From positions 2,528,573 through 2,592,572 of the forward strand of contig JAEMBT020000004.1 in assembly GCA_018873245.2 (NCBI GenBank): a stretch of DNA of 64,000 bases, read 5' to 3'. This DNA is from Archegozetes longisetosus (taxonomy: Eukaryota > Arthropoda > Arachnida > Sarcoptiformes > Trhypochthoniidae). Both the position numbers and the translations under genes were made by a program. How positions within the stretch are numbered: the stretch's first letter is position 1; each line of letters opens with the position of its first letter. Below the pieces are notes generated by a model. It searched no databases and was not told the DNA's origin. It saw only the letters and a program-made list of their open reading frames with translations. This document shows, one piece after another, positions 21,448 through 34,000 of this stretch.

Positions 21448-23841
21448 CAGCCTGACCACATCTGTTTCGCCAATTCCTTGATTTTTTCAATAAAAACTGA
21501 ATAATTACCTGGACATTCCGAAACATCAAATTTATTGCCATTTTTAAAGTAAACATTACTTTCTATCATATTTAATATCATGTTTAGCGGCCTTGATTAG
21601 ATTTTCGTTATTTAGTACAAAATTTTTAAATTCACAGCAATTCATTGAAATTTTAATTTTAGTACATATTTCAGCTTTAATTGTGTACACATTTATTCGA
21701 CTTCGGTCATCTTTCCAAACCTTTTTCATTTTGATGAACATGCTTTCTATGAAATCATTCGCTATTGGGATTGCGTAACCAGTTTCAACAACATTTGTTA
21801 AATTTGGTGAATCTAGAGCTGAAAAAATTTTGCACTACTTATTAACAGAATTCAGAGCTTTATCTTCAGAGTTAAACATCATTAAAAATTAATTGAATAA
21901 ACTGATTTCATCGAACATATTGTCGCGATTCACTTTCATATTCAATACGTTCAAATTTGATTGATATTTTCATAATCAAGTTTGTCGTTCAAATTAAGGA
22001 CTTAAAAATGTTTGAAAATAGATTATTCAAAATTAAAATGCTTTTCTAAATAATCCAGAGCCCTGTCATAGTATTCCAATGCTTCACATTTAAAATTCTC
22101 ACGTTCAGAAACGGATATACTTTTGAGGTAATCACTAATATTAGAGCCAAAAAATTTATGTTTACGTCTATTTGTCAATTGTATTTTCAGCTTCATCATT
22201 AAGTCATATAAATTGCTTGAATTTACTTTATTGCTCTGCAAAAGTTCTAAATTCTGGTGAAATATTTCCATTGGATGTTTAGTAAATTCTAAATAAAGAT
22301 CAGAACTATTCAATCCATTAATTTTTACGCCCCAAACAAATTCAACTATAACTCTATGACAATTATTCGTACCGATTCCTATAAAATAGTTTTTAATTTC
22401 TTTAGAATTTTTCAACAAACGCTTTATTGCTGGAAAAAGTGAAAGCCAACGAGTAGGGACATGTTTTAGTATTTTCTGGGATTCCGTTCCACTGAACTCG
22501 TAGCAAGACTTGAGAGATTCGATACGCTCTGCAGAATTTGAAAAATGTGTAAATATTTTGATGATTAGATTTTCCACATCTAAGCCCAGTTCCATTAAGG
22601 AATATTTGGCCGTATTATGAATTAAATGACAATTAAAATTCGCTTTTACTATAAAATTATTTTCTGACTTGAAGTTTTCATAGATTGAATGATAATTATC
22701 ATAATTTACATTTGCATTGTCAGCACTGTAAGCAATTACTTGATTTTGAATAAACTCATTATTGGCTAAAGATCTCTTTGATTATAAATAGCATCAGATT
22801 TTTCATTTGAGTCTTCGTAGAAATCAAGTACGAAATTGCATATTCCATTAGTTTTATCAAAATATTGAATACCGATTGGCAACAGTTTAATGTTTCCCTT
22901 ATTAGAAGAATCGCTTGCTATTGAAAATGCTTTACCTCTAATTTTATTCAAATGAGATTCGATAGAAGCTGGAGACAGAACATTCTTCACTATAGCTTCC
23001 ATTTTGGTTCGACTACAACATAATTCTTTGGCAATCTTGGAATCAGTAAATAAATTCTGAATATTTGTTACAACAGTCAGTCGATCGGTAACTCAAGTGA
23101 TGATTTACTGAATGATATGCCAGACACGCCTCTGAGACAACTATAGATTTGGTTTCACTTGAATCACATTTAGCGATGAAATTGCTTAACGCTGAAGAAA
23201 TTTTGCCCGAATTCACATTTAATTCGTGTGATTTCGATTTTCTCTATGTATTGACAGCTGAAATGCCTTTGTATTTAATTGTGAATTGAGTTTTACATAA
23301 TATACAATTCGCTTTGAAGTCATCAACTTTTCTCAGCCAATCTTTATATTCATCTTTCGAAAGCCATATGTCCTGGAAATAAGTCAATCTCTTTTTTGTT
23401 TTTTGGCGATTCATTAATAGTTCGTTTGTTTGACATGATATTAGTTTTTAACAATTAATTGATATAATATTTTCAGTATTTATTGAAAACATATATTAAA
23501 TCTTTAGCGAAATGTAAATTATTTGTTCAGAAAATATAGTAACATTATATACTATTAGTGTGAACATTAGCAACAGATAATTATGAGTAAATGTATGACT
23601 ACTTCAGGATTCAGTTATATTTTATGCCTATTTTAGAGTTTTGTTTTAGTATATATAGAGTAATGATAAGTACATTTACATTCTTTTAATACAATTTCGA
23701 AAGATCTATTTTTTAAACATTTTGTCAAACATTTGTCATTCCTGGACACTTGTATGTCAAGGAATGGTCCATTCCTTCCACCTGGACACAGTTCACGATT
23801 CCTGGACTGTTAAGATCATTCCGGGACATGTGGTCAGGCTG
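21448..23841 (-). mobile_element. hAT transposon, complete ends, decayed coding (2394 bp)
   Basis: Terminal inverted repeats CAGCCTGACCACAT (left, 21448) and ATGTGGTCAGGCTG (right, ending 23841) are exact over 14 bp. The 8-bp target duplication ATCACTGC is perfect at 21440-21447 and 23842-23849. Subterminal CCTGGACA/TCCTGGAC motifs recur (21509 and several in 23735-23825), likely transposase-binding sites. The minus strand carries a broken transposase (see next entry). A perfect target duplication with broken coding suggests either fairly recent insertion of an already defective copy or decay in place. Confidence 0.9.
21556..23440 (-). pseudogene. hAT transposase pseudogene (SCAND3/ZNF862-like group)
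   Basis: Read on -, the pieces appear in the expected order: a start MSNKRTINESPKN near 23435; after a frame change, a degenerate BED-type zinc finger (WLRKVDDFKANCILC, then KYKGISAVNT and stop); a DUF4371-like segment (SIASDSSNKGNIKLLPIGIQ, DFYEDSNEKSDAIYN, 23002-22766); the core piece HVPTRWLSLFPAIKRLLKN (22595-22023); and a C-terminal piece KAEICTKIKISMNCCEF (21741-21556). At least two stops and two frame changes separate them. In the intact family this protein cuts and pastes the element. Here it cannot be made whole, so the element depends on a partner. Confidence 0.8.
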
Positions 23842-23849
23842 ATCACTGC

Positions 23850-25083
23850 ACATAATTTTAAAGCCAGAGATAGTAATATTTAATGTTGTCCATAGGCTCG
23901 AAAACTCCGAGCTGAGTCTGTAAGCTTCCCAACTGAACAATTATATGCAAAAATTTTTAAAGATGCTTTTAATGCATAAATGCAAGGCAAAAAGCAATAC
24001 GAATATCATTAATAATTAAAGATAAACAGAAATAATATAAAAGTTACAGTTTCGATGTCAAACTGAATGGTAATCAAAATACAAATTAAAATCGAAGTAA
24101 AAATAGAATGCAAAGTAGAACATATAATTCAATTTAAGTTATTAGGAAACCAATTCAAACACAACACTTATTGAATTATCTGGCAATCGGTTCCTTCTTT
24201 TAGTAATCATTATTCCAGTTTTTGAGAAACTTGCTCACTTGAAACATCTATTGTTGTTGTGCATAAAATATCAAAAGCAAACTTTGAAATAGAGAAGTTC
24301 AGTGGGATTCCATCTATGGAATATACCGTCCCATCCCGCTCTATCCCACCGGATGGGACGGCGTGAAATTAAAAATTTAGACATGGGATAGGACAGAACG
24401 GTTGATGATTTTCAGAAATCTAGTGGAGATCCAGTACAGTGGAGTGAAACAGAATTTTATGCTCCAGTGTCTCAAAAGTACAAATTTTTCGAAGAAAATA
24501 CAAAAACGTAACTGGTGAACATCCTAAACAAAATATAGTTATTATAAAAACATATCAAGATTTGGCTGCAAAGGGAGCCTAGGCTCAAAGACCACCAAGC
24601 TGTAGCCTAAGACTGCAAAGGTCACTCGAGCCGAACCTGAAGCTTAGGCTAAGCCTGAGCTTATGGACAACATTAGTAATATTTATAATGCTGATAGACC
24701 AAGTATAATGTTTTAATCGCTTTTGTATTAATTTGAAACAGACATCAGTTTGTTAAAGTATTTCTCTTAAGGAAATTCCGTTGTGATTCATTCATTTAAT
24801 AAATTTTGTAAACTTGTAAATTCTCGAGAGTCTATAGGCTCCAACGAAATGAAATACTTTTAGTTGAAAAATTTATAGCCATTATTCCAAAGCTATCGCT
24901 ATTTATATCAAAATGACTTAATTATTTCCCGTTTTCATGACTTAACGCAATAATGTTTCTAAAAACTAATGTTTCTGAAAAGGAGTGGGAGTTTTTGGGT
25001 AGAGTTCGAAAGATTTCAGGAAACATGTATGTAATAAAAATTTAGGCATACGAATCTGTTTGCGATAGTATTTCCAGAATCTT
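23850..25083. other. Intergenic with GC-richer dispersed repeat motifs
   Basis: No gene recognised. About 24318-24365 repeats GTCCCATCCC/GGGATGGGAC units, and about 24570-24660 repeats AGCCTAGGCTC/GCCTAAGCCTGAGC units similar to those at 27345-27410, 28305-28340 and 60025-60060. Confidence 0.45.
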
Positions 25084-25781
25084 ACAAAGAATGTGACTAA
25101 GCAATTATCTCCGATTTCGACAATACTTTTACCAAATCAACAGCATGTCGTATAATATACAAAAACGGCATTCAAAAATGCTGACCGCCAGTAGTATGCT
25201 AACCATACTCATTTAAAATTGTTTACCATTGAATTTAATTAATAACACAGTCTAACCAAAGACTACTTTTTAGTCACAAGTTAAAATAAATTCAACTATA
25301 TTTTTATTTAACGTCATTTTTGAAAGCTTTATATTTTTTACTTTACATTAGCGGCTTTAATTTTGAGACCTCAACTTATTCTAAAGATGAATTATTATTA
25401 AATAAATCATCATTAGTTAAATAAATAAGAGTGAGAGGATAGTTCATATAAGAAAAACTAAATTTTTAATCGAAAATAATACATTTTGTGAAAATTGTCG
25501 AAAATTTCGAGTGAAATAGGTCTAAAAGAATAATTATCACTTTAATTTGGAATTAGCAGCTTCAATCAATTTTATATTCGAGAAATCCTTTAATGGTCAT
25601 ATCATATTCAATAGGCTTCTATTGGATAATTAGATGAGTATAATTAGAATGAGTATAGTGAGTATAATTACCACTAGAGGCCAGCACTTTTAAATATATT
25701 TTTTAAAATGATGCAACATGCTATTGATTTGATAAAAATATTCCTGAAATCGGAAAGTAAGCGGTCAGTCACATACCTTTT
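25084..25781. repeat. Fold-back element with ~150-bp inverted arms
   Basis: Left arm 25084-25215 and right arm 25630-25781 are reverse complements with scattered mismatches. Matching blocks include TATGTGACT with AGTCACATA-type ends, CCGATTTC/GAAATCGG, CAAATCAACAGCATG/CATGCTATTGATTTG, and AATGCTGACC/GGCCAGCACTT. It is a non-coding long-inverted-repeat DNA element. Its exact termini and target duplication are unclear. Confidence 0.65.
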
Positions 25782-26098
25782 ATAATGACAGCTTTAAATT
25801 GAAATAACCATGTATTTAAGGCTCTAATTTCTTGTTCGGAGTATTGGTTAACAATTTCTAATTCTCTGCTGATAAGCTTTTTGAGATGAGCAATCGAGAT
25901 GATCATAGCTTTCATTAGAGAAAATACTTGATTAATCCATTGAAAGTCGATGTTAACAGCAAATAGAAAGGAAAATAAGATATTTCGAGTTTTAAACATA
26001 ATGAATAAATGTTCAAATTTCCGTTTGGTATCATTAATATCAAATTCAATCGCTCGATTCTGATTCAATTTCATAAATAGTGAAATCATAATATCCAA
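25777..26098 (-). other. Unrecognised open stretch ending at a donor-like site
   Basis: A 107-codon minus-strand stretch with normal amino-acid mix (INQVFSLMKAMIISIAHLKK, then ELEIVNQYSEQEIRALNTWL) ends at AAAAG|GTATGT, an acceptable splice donor that coincides with the edge of the fold-back element. I do not recognise the family and found no convincing flanking exon. It may be an exon of a decayed gene or transposon. Confidence 0.25.
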
Positions 26099-26410
26099 TG
26101 TATATTATTCTTATCTTAGTGTGACACATTACTTGTTTTGAAATGCTCAGTAACACAGCCATCGAACTGTTTTGAAATGCTGATCAATTTCGAATTTCGA
26201 TAAAAATCCAAGCTTTATTATTAAGGTTTGTTTCATAATTATATCAATAAAGTCATTTTCCAAGTATTTTGCCGAACTCCATCGTAACAGATATGTCACA
26301 ATACAATCAAAACATGAAGTCTATTGATATTTCATTTATTACATTCAATTTCAAATAATTAAATATAAAATACTGATGAATGAGTTAACTATGGCTTTTC
26401 TATCGGTGAA

Positions 26411-26720
26411 ATGGGAATAAATGAGCCGTCAAATGAAGTGCTGATCAAGATATCTGAATTCTTAGATGCGAAAAAACTATGAAGAAATCAAGCAGTTTGT
26501 AAGGAATTTTACCAACTAATTAGGTCTATTCTGGGCTCGGAAGCAAACTTGTTTATACAATACTTTAAATCAGGTGTAAAAGATACGAATAACTATAGGG
26601 ATTTTAAAGATCTTATAGTAAAAATAATTATGACAAAATACATAATATTGAGTTTAAATATTTGATGGATAACATCGACCAATTTTTATATGTAAAAAAT
26701 AATAGGACTTTTAAAATTCT
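26411..26720 (+). pseudogene. F-box-like protein pseudogene
   Basis: The + frame reads EPSNEVLIKISEFLDAKKL, stop, RNQAVCKEFYQLIRSILGS. This fits the F-box pattern (P-x-E-x-L-x-K-I, then VCK-x-F-x-x-L). F-box proteins link substrates to SKP1-cullin ubiquitin ligases. A TGA lies inside the box and a frame change follows near DFKDLI (about 26606), after which sequence such as FKYLMDNIDQFLYVKNN continues in another frame. So it is a broken gene. Confidence 0.5.
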
Positions 26721-27682
26721 ATTCCTATTATTACAGGAAAGTTTTGTTATACCGTTTCGAAGGTTTGAGAATTTTTATTGATCTATTCGAGAAAAGTAAT
26801 AACTGCGATAACGATATAGTGCATTTGTCAGTTTCTGGAGAGCGTGACGAATCATTAGTTAGTATACAAGGATTCTATGTATGTGCAAAAGTTTCCTAAT
26901 ATTGATATCTGAACTGAAAGCTGAAATACCTGTATAAGACGGAGAAAGAAAATGTTGAGCTATTGCTCAGATAATTGCAAATACTAAGAGGTTTCATTAT
27001 AAACAAACTTTGAACAAAGAGAGTAGAGCAGAAAACCTTTTTGAGTTGACAAGTTCTAGAATTGAAATCATTAAAACTGATAGTTCTGTGTTGAAAGAAA
27101 CAGTTATTAAAATAATGACTACTGACATAGATCGGCTAAGATTTAAAGTCGTCAATCGGTCCCTACTTACAAGAAAAAAGATTGGGATCATAATAAATTA
27201 GTAGCTCTAGTTATCGCCTATTAAATTGGAAAAAGACCTGGGTATTCTGATAGTCGTTTGTTTACCATCCAATAGTTGAAGAGTTTCAAATCGAATTCAT
27301 GCATAAATTTAACTGATAATAAAGTTATTAATTAATGTGAAGTATAGGCTCGGGCTAACTTAGGCTCGTCAGGTTGGGATGTTGGAGCCTAGGTCTAGAC
27401 TTAGAGCGTTGAGTCCGAAAATTTCTCACGTAGTTTCACACACAACTGTGAAATTATAAGTTGTTTTGCTTTCAAAGTTTCTTATTGTAGAAAAATATAT
27501 ATGAAAGATAAGAACATCGATTGTATGAACTTTTAAGAACATTTTTTATTTATAAGGGAATCATAGAGAAATTTATTTTAATTAAATAAATTTGAGCACA
27601 TACAAATAAGTTGATAGTCTTAAAGTTTTTAGATGAATTTTCAATGTTTACTCAATGATAGAGTATGCGCTCTTCTATTATG

Positions 27683-28049
27683 ATCAAGGATCGGAATTTA
27701 ACAGACGAAAAGTGGTTAAAAACGGCGAGAAAATTCTAAAAACGGATCTATAACGAATGAAAAATAGTTGAAGTCATAAATAAATTAATTCTCATTCTCT
27801 GTTTTCATCCATTTTTTCAATCCTTTAATTCAAATCTCTGTTTTCCCCGGTTTATTCGCTTTACTCCGTCTTTGATAGAATTTTGCTAATTTTTGACGAA
27901 AATGACTTGTGATACGAGAAAGGTACCCTCTTGGGAACGATAATTAATTAATTTATAACTTGAACTATTTTCTACTTGTTTTAGATATTAATTTAGATTT
28001 TTCTCGCTGATTTTGGCCACTTACCGTCCGTTAAATTCCAATCCTTGAT
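27683..28049. mobile_element. MITE with ~65-bp inverted ends (367 bp)
   Basis: Left ATCAAGGATCGGAATTTAAC and right (reverse complement) ATCAAGGATTGGAATTTAAC are nearly identical, continuing (A/G)GACG..AAGTGG and AGCGAGAAAA-like sequence to about 65 bp. No coding. Superfamily unclear, since the flanks give no definite target duplication. Confidence 0.7.
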
Positions 28050-30052
28050 TATAATAAAAAAGTTGGCTCTCACGTTAAAAACCACTGATATACCATTGAT
28101 AATCTATCATTCATATTCAAAACAATACTTGAAAATGAATAAATGAATCACAAATCATAAGGCTTTCATTTCAAGCAAGACTCACAATCTTCTAAACAAT
28201 TTCAATCTCTTTTCAAAAATAATATTGTTTTGATTTTCATGCCTTAATAATAAATGTTAATTCGTAGTTTTTCATGATAATTAAATTTAGATCAATATCT
28301 TAGGTCAGTTTAGGCTCTGGGTTCAGACTAGAAGTTTTCGAGTCTATTCACTTCTTTAGTTACTAACATAATTGAAACGTAACTCGTCACAGCAATCTAA
28401 GGGATAAAATGTGTTTAACAAAATCACCATTCGACGATTTATTGAATTTGTAGAAAGATATTCAAGAGAAAAAATGAAAGTTATATTCCATGGAGAATAT
28501 CAAAAAATTGATTTTATTTTATTAGTCTATGAAAACTATATTCTTAACTCAAAGTTTCTCGTTTGCGTCCGTATGTGCTTAGCATATTAAGTTAACTGTG
28601 CGTTTCAGTAACGCAAAACTCATTAGTTTATAGACTTTTGGAACGCATTGTACTTCGTGCTCATCTAGACTTATAAAATATTATTGATCATGAATCGTGA
28701 TCCACAACAATAACTTAGAATAAAGTATCAAATTTTTTAACTCTTTATACACAGTGTAATTTTGTATCTATTAAAAAATATTAAGGTATTGGCCATTAAA
28801 TATGGGCATTAAGAGATTTTTAAACCACTTTTTAATTAACTGAAAATATTCTACACCCCAGACAGGGACTCGAACTTGGTATCTCACGGTGACAAATTTT
28901 CGATGTTTTGTCGTCTATCTGATTATTTGAAACACTTTGCGCTGATTTTTTGCTAAGTAATTGAATACTTTCAGCTCACCTATAATGATCGTTATCATGA
29001 TTTTGCAATATCCTCTAATTAGTCATATTAAGTGTTAAGAATTGATACTAACATAAGAAAATATTGTACTTTTATCATGAACAATCAAAAGTTCTTTCTT
29101 ATCCAACTTAAAATTCAAGTTTAATCAATTAAGGAAATATAGCATATGAGACGGTATTAAAACAGTATATTCAGACTTTAACGCTTTCAGGAAATTTCCC
29201 AATATCAGTGTTTGAATAAAAAAGGCCCAATTTATATTTGTTTAAAGTAAACTTGTATTGATGTTCTCTATAGTGATTTATAGTCACAAGCGTTTATAGT
29301 CGATTATACTTTTTAACTATTAATCAATATTTGCATGACCTATACTTTTGTAAGTAAAAATCATTTATCGAAATATACTCTCGTTGAATAATACTGAGTC
29401 ATTTTTATCTCAATCAAAACTGTAATGATCAAACGCCTGATACTTATAAAGTAAATAAAATCGTTTCAGGCCTTTTATTTCAACTTAAAATTGAAGACAA
29501 TTTTCTGAAAGCATAAAAGTCTTCATATGATTTCAAGTTTGACTTTTAATTAGATTGATCTCAAGATTTAAACTTGTCCATCTCTTCAGGAAAGCTTCCG
29601 AAAAGTTTACGAATAAAGATTTCTCTGGTTTGAGTACTGACGTAAATATGAATAAGATTGTGAATTAGAAAAATTTAGTTTGTACTTTTATCTTAATTAC
29701 TCATAATATTATTAAGCAATAATTAACATGTTTTTAGATTCGAATTTTTATTTCAATTTAATTAATACTTTTGTTAACTCATCTAAAATAGTGACCACAT
29801 TGGATGTATAAAAGATAAAGTCTATTGAAAGTAGTAATAGCATTGAACTTAAGCGTTTTAAACTGAAGTTTTATCATCACACTTGAGTCGATTTAAATGA
29901 TTTGAATGTGAAACAAAAATTTCATATTAATTATAAATAGAGTTAAACATTGATCTGGTTCTTTTATTACCCTCTCTTTTATATAGAATGAAGTCTTATG
30001 ATTGTATTACTTTATTACTTAACAGATAAGTGACATAACTGCTGGGTTCAAG
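28050..30052. other. Intergenic before the aminopeptidase gene
   Basis: AT-rich with no gene recognised. It contains a possible tRNA-derived SINE fragment (28850-28935) and a GGCTCTGGGTTCAG-type repeat patch near 28310. Confidence 0.45.
28850..28935 (-). repeat. Possible tRNA-derived SINE fragment
   Basis: On the minus strand, CAAGTTCGAGTCCCTG resembles a Pol III B box and T-arm (GGTTCGANNCC), preceded by ACCGTGAGATAC like a variable loop and CAGATAGACGACAAAACATC in the D-arm position. The stems do not pair well enough for a functional tRNA. Confidence 0.3.
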
Positions 30053-30091
30053 TATATAAGTACTGATTCGAACATATTCGGCTTCTTCAAC
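30053..30091 (+). promoter_or_regulatory. Candidate orphan core promoter
   Basis: TATATAAG (30053-30060) stands about 30 bases before TTCAACAG (30086). No coding exon follows directly. It could drive an upstream leader exon of the aminopeptidase gene or a non-coding RNA, or be chance in AT-rich DNA. Confidence 0.25.
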
Positions 30092-30921
30092 AGCCTTATC
30101 AGATAAAAAAGTGAAACAATTTTTTGCAGTTCACTCTCTGCCCAAAAATAGTCACGATGTAATAAATTCGTGCACTTTCATAAAGTCTTATAACATATAT
30201 TAAGATTTGATGTGTTCGTAAAAATTGTCAAATTTTTAAATCCAATGCAAAGTTTAAGTACAGAAAAACAATTTTACTAAAGGCTTTTTACATATTAATA
30301 GAATATAAGATGTATATTAAAGTTGAAAATGAAACTTCAAAATTGATGACTAAAATTGACTTAGAATTTGAAATCGTTCAGAACTTGAGGTATTTATTAG
30401 TTTGAATTTTATCTGAAACTGCTGTTTAAAATAGAGGCACAAAACACAATGATATGATTGCAATTAAGCAATAAAAGATGGGCAGCAAAAAGGATTCAAA
30501 TAGGTAGTTTGTCCTAATTTTTGAGATTATAATCACTCCAATAAAAATAATATTAAATTGCAAACCAAATAATGTGGTGACAGTTATTTGCATTAATACT
30601 ATAAATTGTCACCCTATTGTGGAACTCTTAACCTATCGCTCATCACTTTCACGCATAAGGATTTTACTTAATTTATAAATAGGTTTTGTAAGTACTTTAA
30701 CAGATAGTTTTGTGTATTTATAATATAGTTAAGAGGCTTTCCTTAAGAGAGAATATATTAAATGCTATAACAAAAAGCTATCGTCTGCAAGCTTAGACAA
30801 TTTTTTCAATTTATTTATAAACTGGAAATAAGAGTTTTCATAATTTGAATTAAGTTTTTCTCTGATTTCACATCTAGTTGGATATTGTTTAAAAACTGGA
30901 TTGCACCGGGATTACAGCTCG

Positions 30922-30929
30922 TATAAATA
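30922..30929 (+). promoter_or_regulatory. TATA box of the aminopeptidase gene
   Basis: TATAAATA about 100 bases before the start codon at 31025, giving a predicted start near 30952 and a 5' UTR of about 70 bases. No consensus initiator is obvious. Confidence 0.4.
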
Positions 30930-31024
30930 TTTATTTTTCTATTTCCCTTTTGAAATAAGGGAAAAAGTTTAGTTTTATTAGGTAGTTATTAAAGTTTCAC
31001 TTTCTACTAAATTATTGATCAGTA

Positions 31025-34000
31025 ATGGGCAGTCCAGGCGAATCTAAAAAACTTAAAAAGAGTACAATTTTCTATTGTGTAACTATTTTCATATTACTTG
31101 GTCTAAGTATTGGATTTTTAGTTGCATTTATTGTGGAAAAGAACAAGAGCTCTGAAGGTAAGTCACTTTTGATGTTCTTTTCAGACTTATTCCTCTAGAT
31201 TCCTGACCACTTTCACTAATTGACTCATTCGGTTAATTAAAATTCCTTTATCATCAAATTGATCAGCAGCGGACTCAAGTTCTGAATCAACAGGTATTTA
31301 ATTCTAAGAAAATTTATTCCTAGATTATTTTTACTTTGTTAAGAAACATTTCAAATATTTGACTTTGAATTTTTTATGCATTTATAAGAAATTAATCAAA
31401 TCAAAAATTGATTAAGAGACAAATATTTTGTAGTCTATGTCAAAATTTCAAAGGTAGTCATAGCTATATCTTCTGTGACAGGCGTAACTTCAATCACGAC
31501 TCCAGCACCAGATCTTCTTCTTCCTCGATCAGTGCTTCCAATACATTATGATTTAACAATAGAACCAAATCATAATACAAATCAGTTTAATGGGATCGTT
31601 AATATAAAGTTGAATGTAACAGAAGCTACAAACGTCATTAATATTCATTCATATCTACTAAGTATTACTAATGAACAAGTAACTGGTCCAAACGGGGTAC
31701 TAGAAGTCAAAAGTTCGAGCTATGATTCGCGAAAACAATTTGAAATTATTGAACTTGCCAATCAAATGCTTGTCGGAGAAGACTATCAATTGTCACTCAC
31801 TTTCAATGGTTCACTTGTTGGCAAAATTATTGGATTTTATAAAAGTCAATATACAAACTCTGATAACCAAGTCAGGTATTGAACTAAATCTATATTATAT
31901 TCCTGCTTAAGACAAAGATCTTAGAAAGAATGCATTTCAATATGAGTTTAACTGTTAGGCTTTGCATAAGTACTTTCTAAATTGTCTCTAATTGTTGACA
32001 AAATTTTATTCTAAAAAAATCAAGATTGACAGCTTTGCGTGTAGTTTTTCAAAATTAACTACTGACAATTGAATGGCTAGTGGAATAGATTAATCATAAA
32101 ATTGCTTGCAATTAAACTACATCCAACTGAATTTTGTTCCAATAGAGAGTTCAGTGCAACAAAGTTCGAACCAACGTATGCTCGACAAGCGTTTCCATGT
32201 TTCGACGAGCCTAATATGAAGGCTACTTATAAAATATCAATAATACATGACAAAAATCTTAATGCGATTTCGAACGGAGCAGAGATAGGAAAAGAGGTGG
32301 TTGACGATTCCAGAGTGAAAACTATTTTCAGTGAAACAGTCAAAATGTCCACGTATTTGGTCGCTTTTGTGATCAGTGATTTTCAATATACCGAAAGTTC
32401 GACTACGAGAGGACTAAAGGTTCATTGAAACTGAAGTGCGAACAAAGCAAATTGTTACTGGCTTTTGTTTTCATCTTATTATAGGTCAGAGTTTTTTCAA
32501 GGCCTGATCAGTTGGAAAAAACTAGATATGCATTAGTGACTGCTGTTAAAGTTCTTGAATATTTTGAAAATTACTTTGAAATCGATTACCCTTTGGAGAA
32601 ATCAGGTATTCTTTTAGTATTTAGCTGCTTTTTGAGCAAAATTAACAACGTATTCAATTTTTTCATAGATTTGGTGGCACTTCCAGTATTTGTTTCTGGA
32701 GCTATGGAAAATTGGGGACTTATCACCTTTAGAGAAACTAATCTTCTATATAGTGAAAAAGAATCGAGTACTAATGAGATGAAAAGAGTTTCTGCAGTTG
32801 TATCTCACGAATTGGCTCATATGGTAAGATTAATGATACATTAGAAATAATTGATACCCAGTTTGAACTATTGAATTGATTGATGTTCTAACAATTTGGT
32901 TATAGTATCAAACATAACAACTTAAAATGTACGCACCGACAACCTTTCAATCTAACTTCAGTTTAGTTTGTTGCGTGTCATTAGCATTATTTAGCCCTAA
33001 TTGTAATTACGTTAAAGTACTGTTAGCACATGTTACAAACTTAGTTGTATAGGGTGTGAGAGCTCGCTATTGTACGAATGTTAGATCTAAAATTTTTTGT
33101 TCGTTTCCTCACTATTTCGAGAAAATGAATTCCTCATTGAATTGAAAAAATATTTGTTACAACCTCCTAAATCTATCGAATTATTTTGTAAAATTTAATT
33201 TTCAAACTTTTCAGTGGTTCGGAAATTTGGTGACAATGGACTGGTGGGATGATCTTTGGCTCAATGAGGGGTTTGCTTCATATATTGAATACAGAGGACA
33301 AAACTATAGCGAACCCGACTGGCATATCGACCAATTCTTCTTAAACGATGACATGCACGGAGTCTTGAAATTAGATGCACTCGAAAGTTCTCATCCAATC
33401 ATTCAAACGGTCACAGATCCTGACCAGATCACAGAAATATTCGACTCAATATCTTATAGCAAAGGAGCTTCCGTTTTAAGGATGCTCGAGTACGCCGTTG
33501 GAACCGATGTCTTCAGGGATGGCGTTAGAGCTTATCTGAGAAAATTTTCTTATAGTAATGCCAGAACTCAAGACTTGTGGAATGAGATTCAGAATGTTTT
33601 GCAAGTTGTAAGAATTGAAATTTTGAAAAAAGAGTTTAAGACAAGTTGACAAATAACTGATTTTTATTCAACCAGAATCCAAATCTCGTCAAGGATGTGA
33701 CTGGTTTTATGGATCCGTGGACTAAAGTCAGAGGTTATCCTGTGGTCAACGTGACAAGAAGTTCCCCTGGTGAGATAACTGTCAGCCAACAGAGATTTTT
33801 GACTAATGCCGATGAAGATAGTAATAATGAATCATATTTATGGCCCATTTATTTGACTTATTTTTCGGTTGATGCCTCTGGAGATTACCTGTTAAGCTCG
33901 AAAAAAGAAACGATAAAATTAGGAAGCCAGATACCACTTGATTCTTGGGTTAAGTTCAATAGAGAAGAATCAGGTTTTTATCTAGTTAACTACCAAGAAA

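Noticed and set aside
28850..28935. Functional tRNA gene
   Set aside because: B-box-like sequence only; acceptor and anticodon stems do not pair, so at most a SINE fragment.
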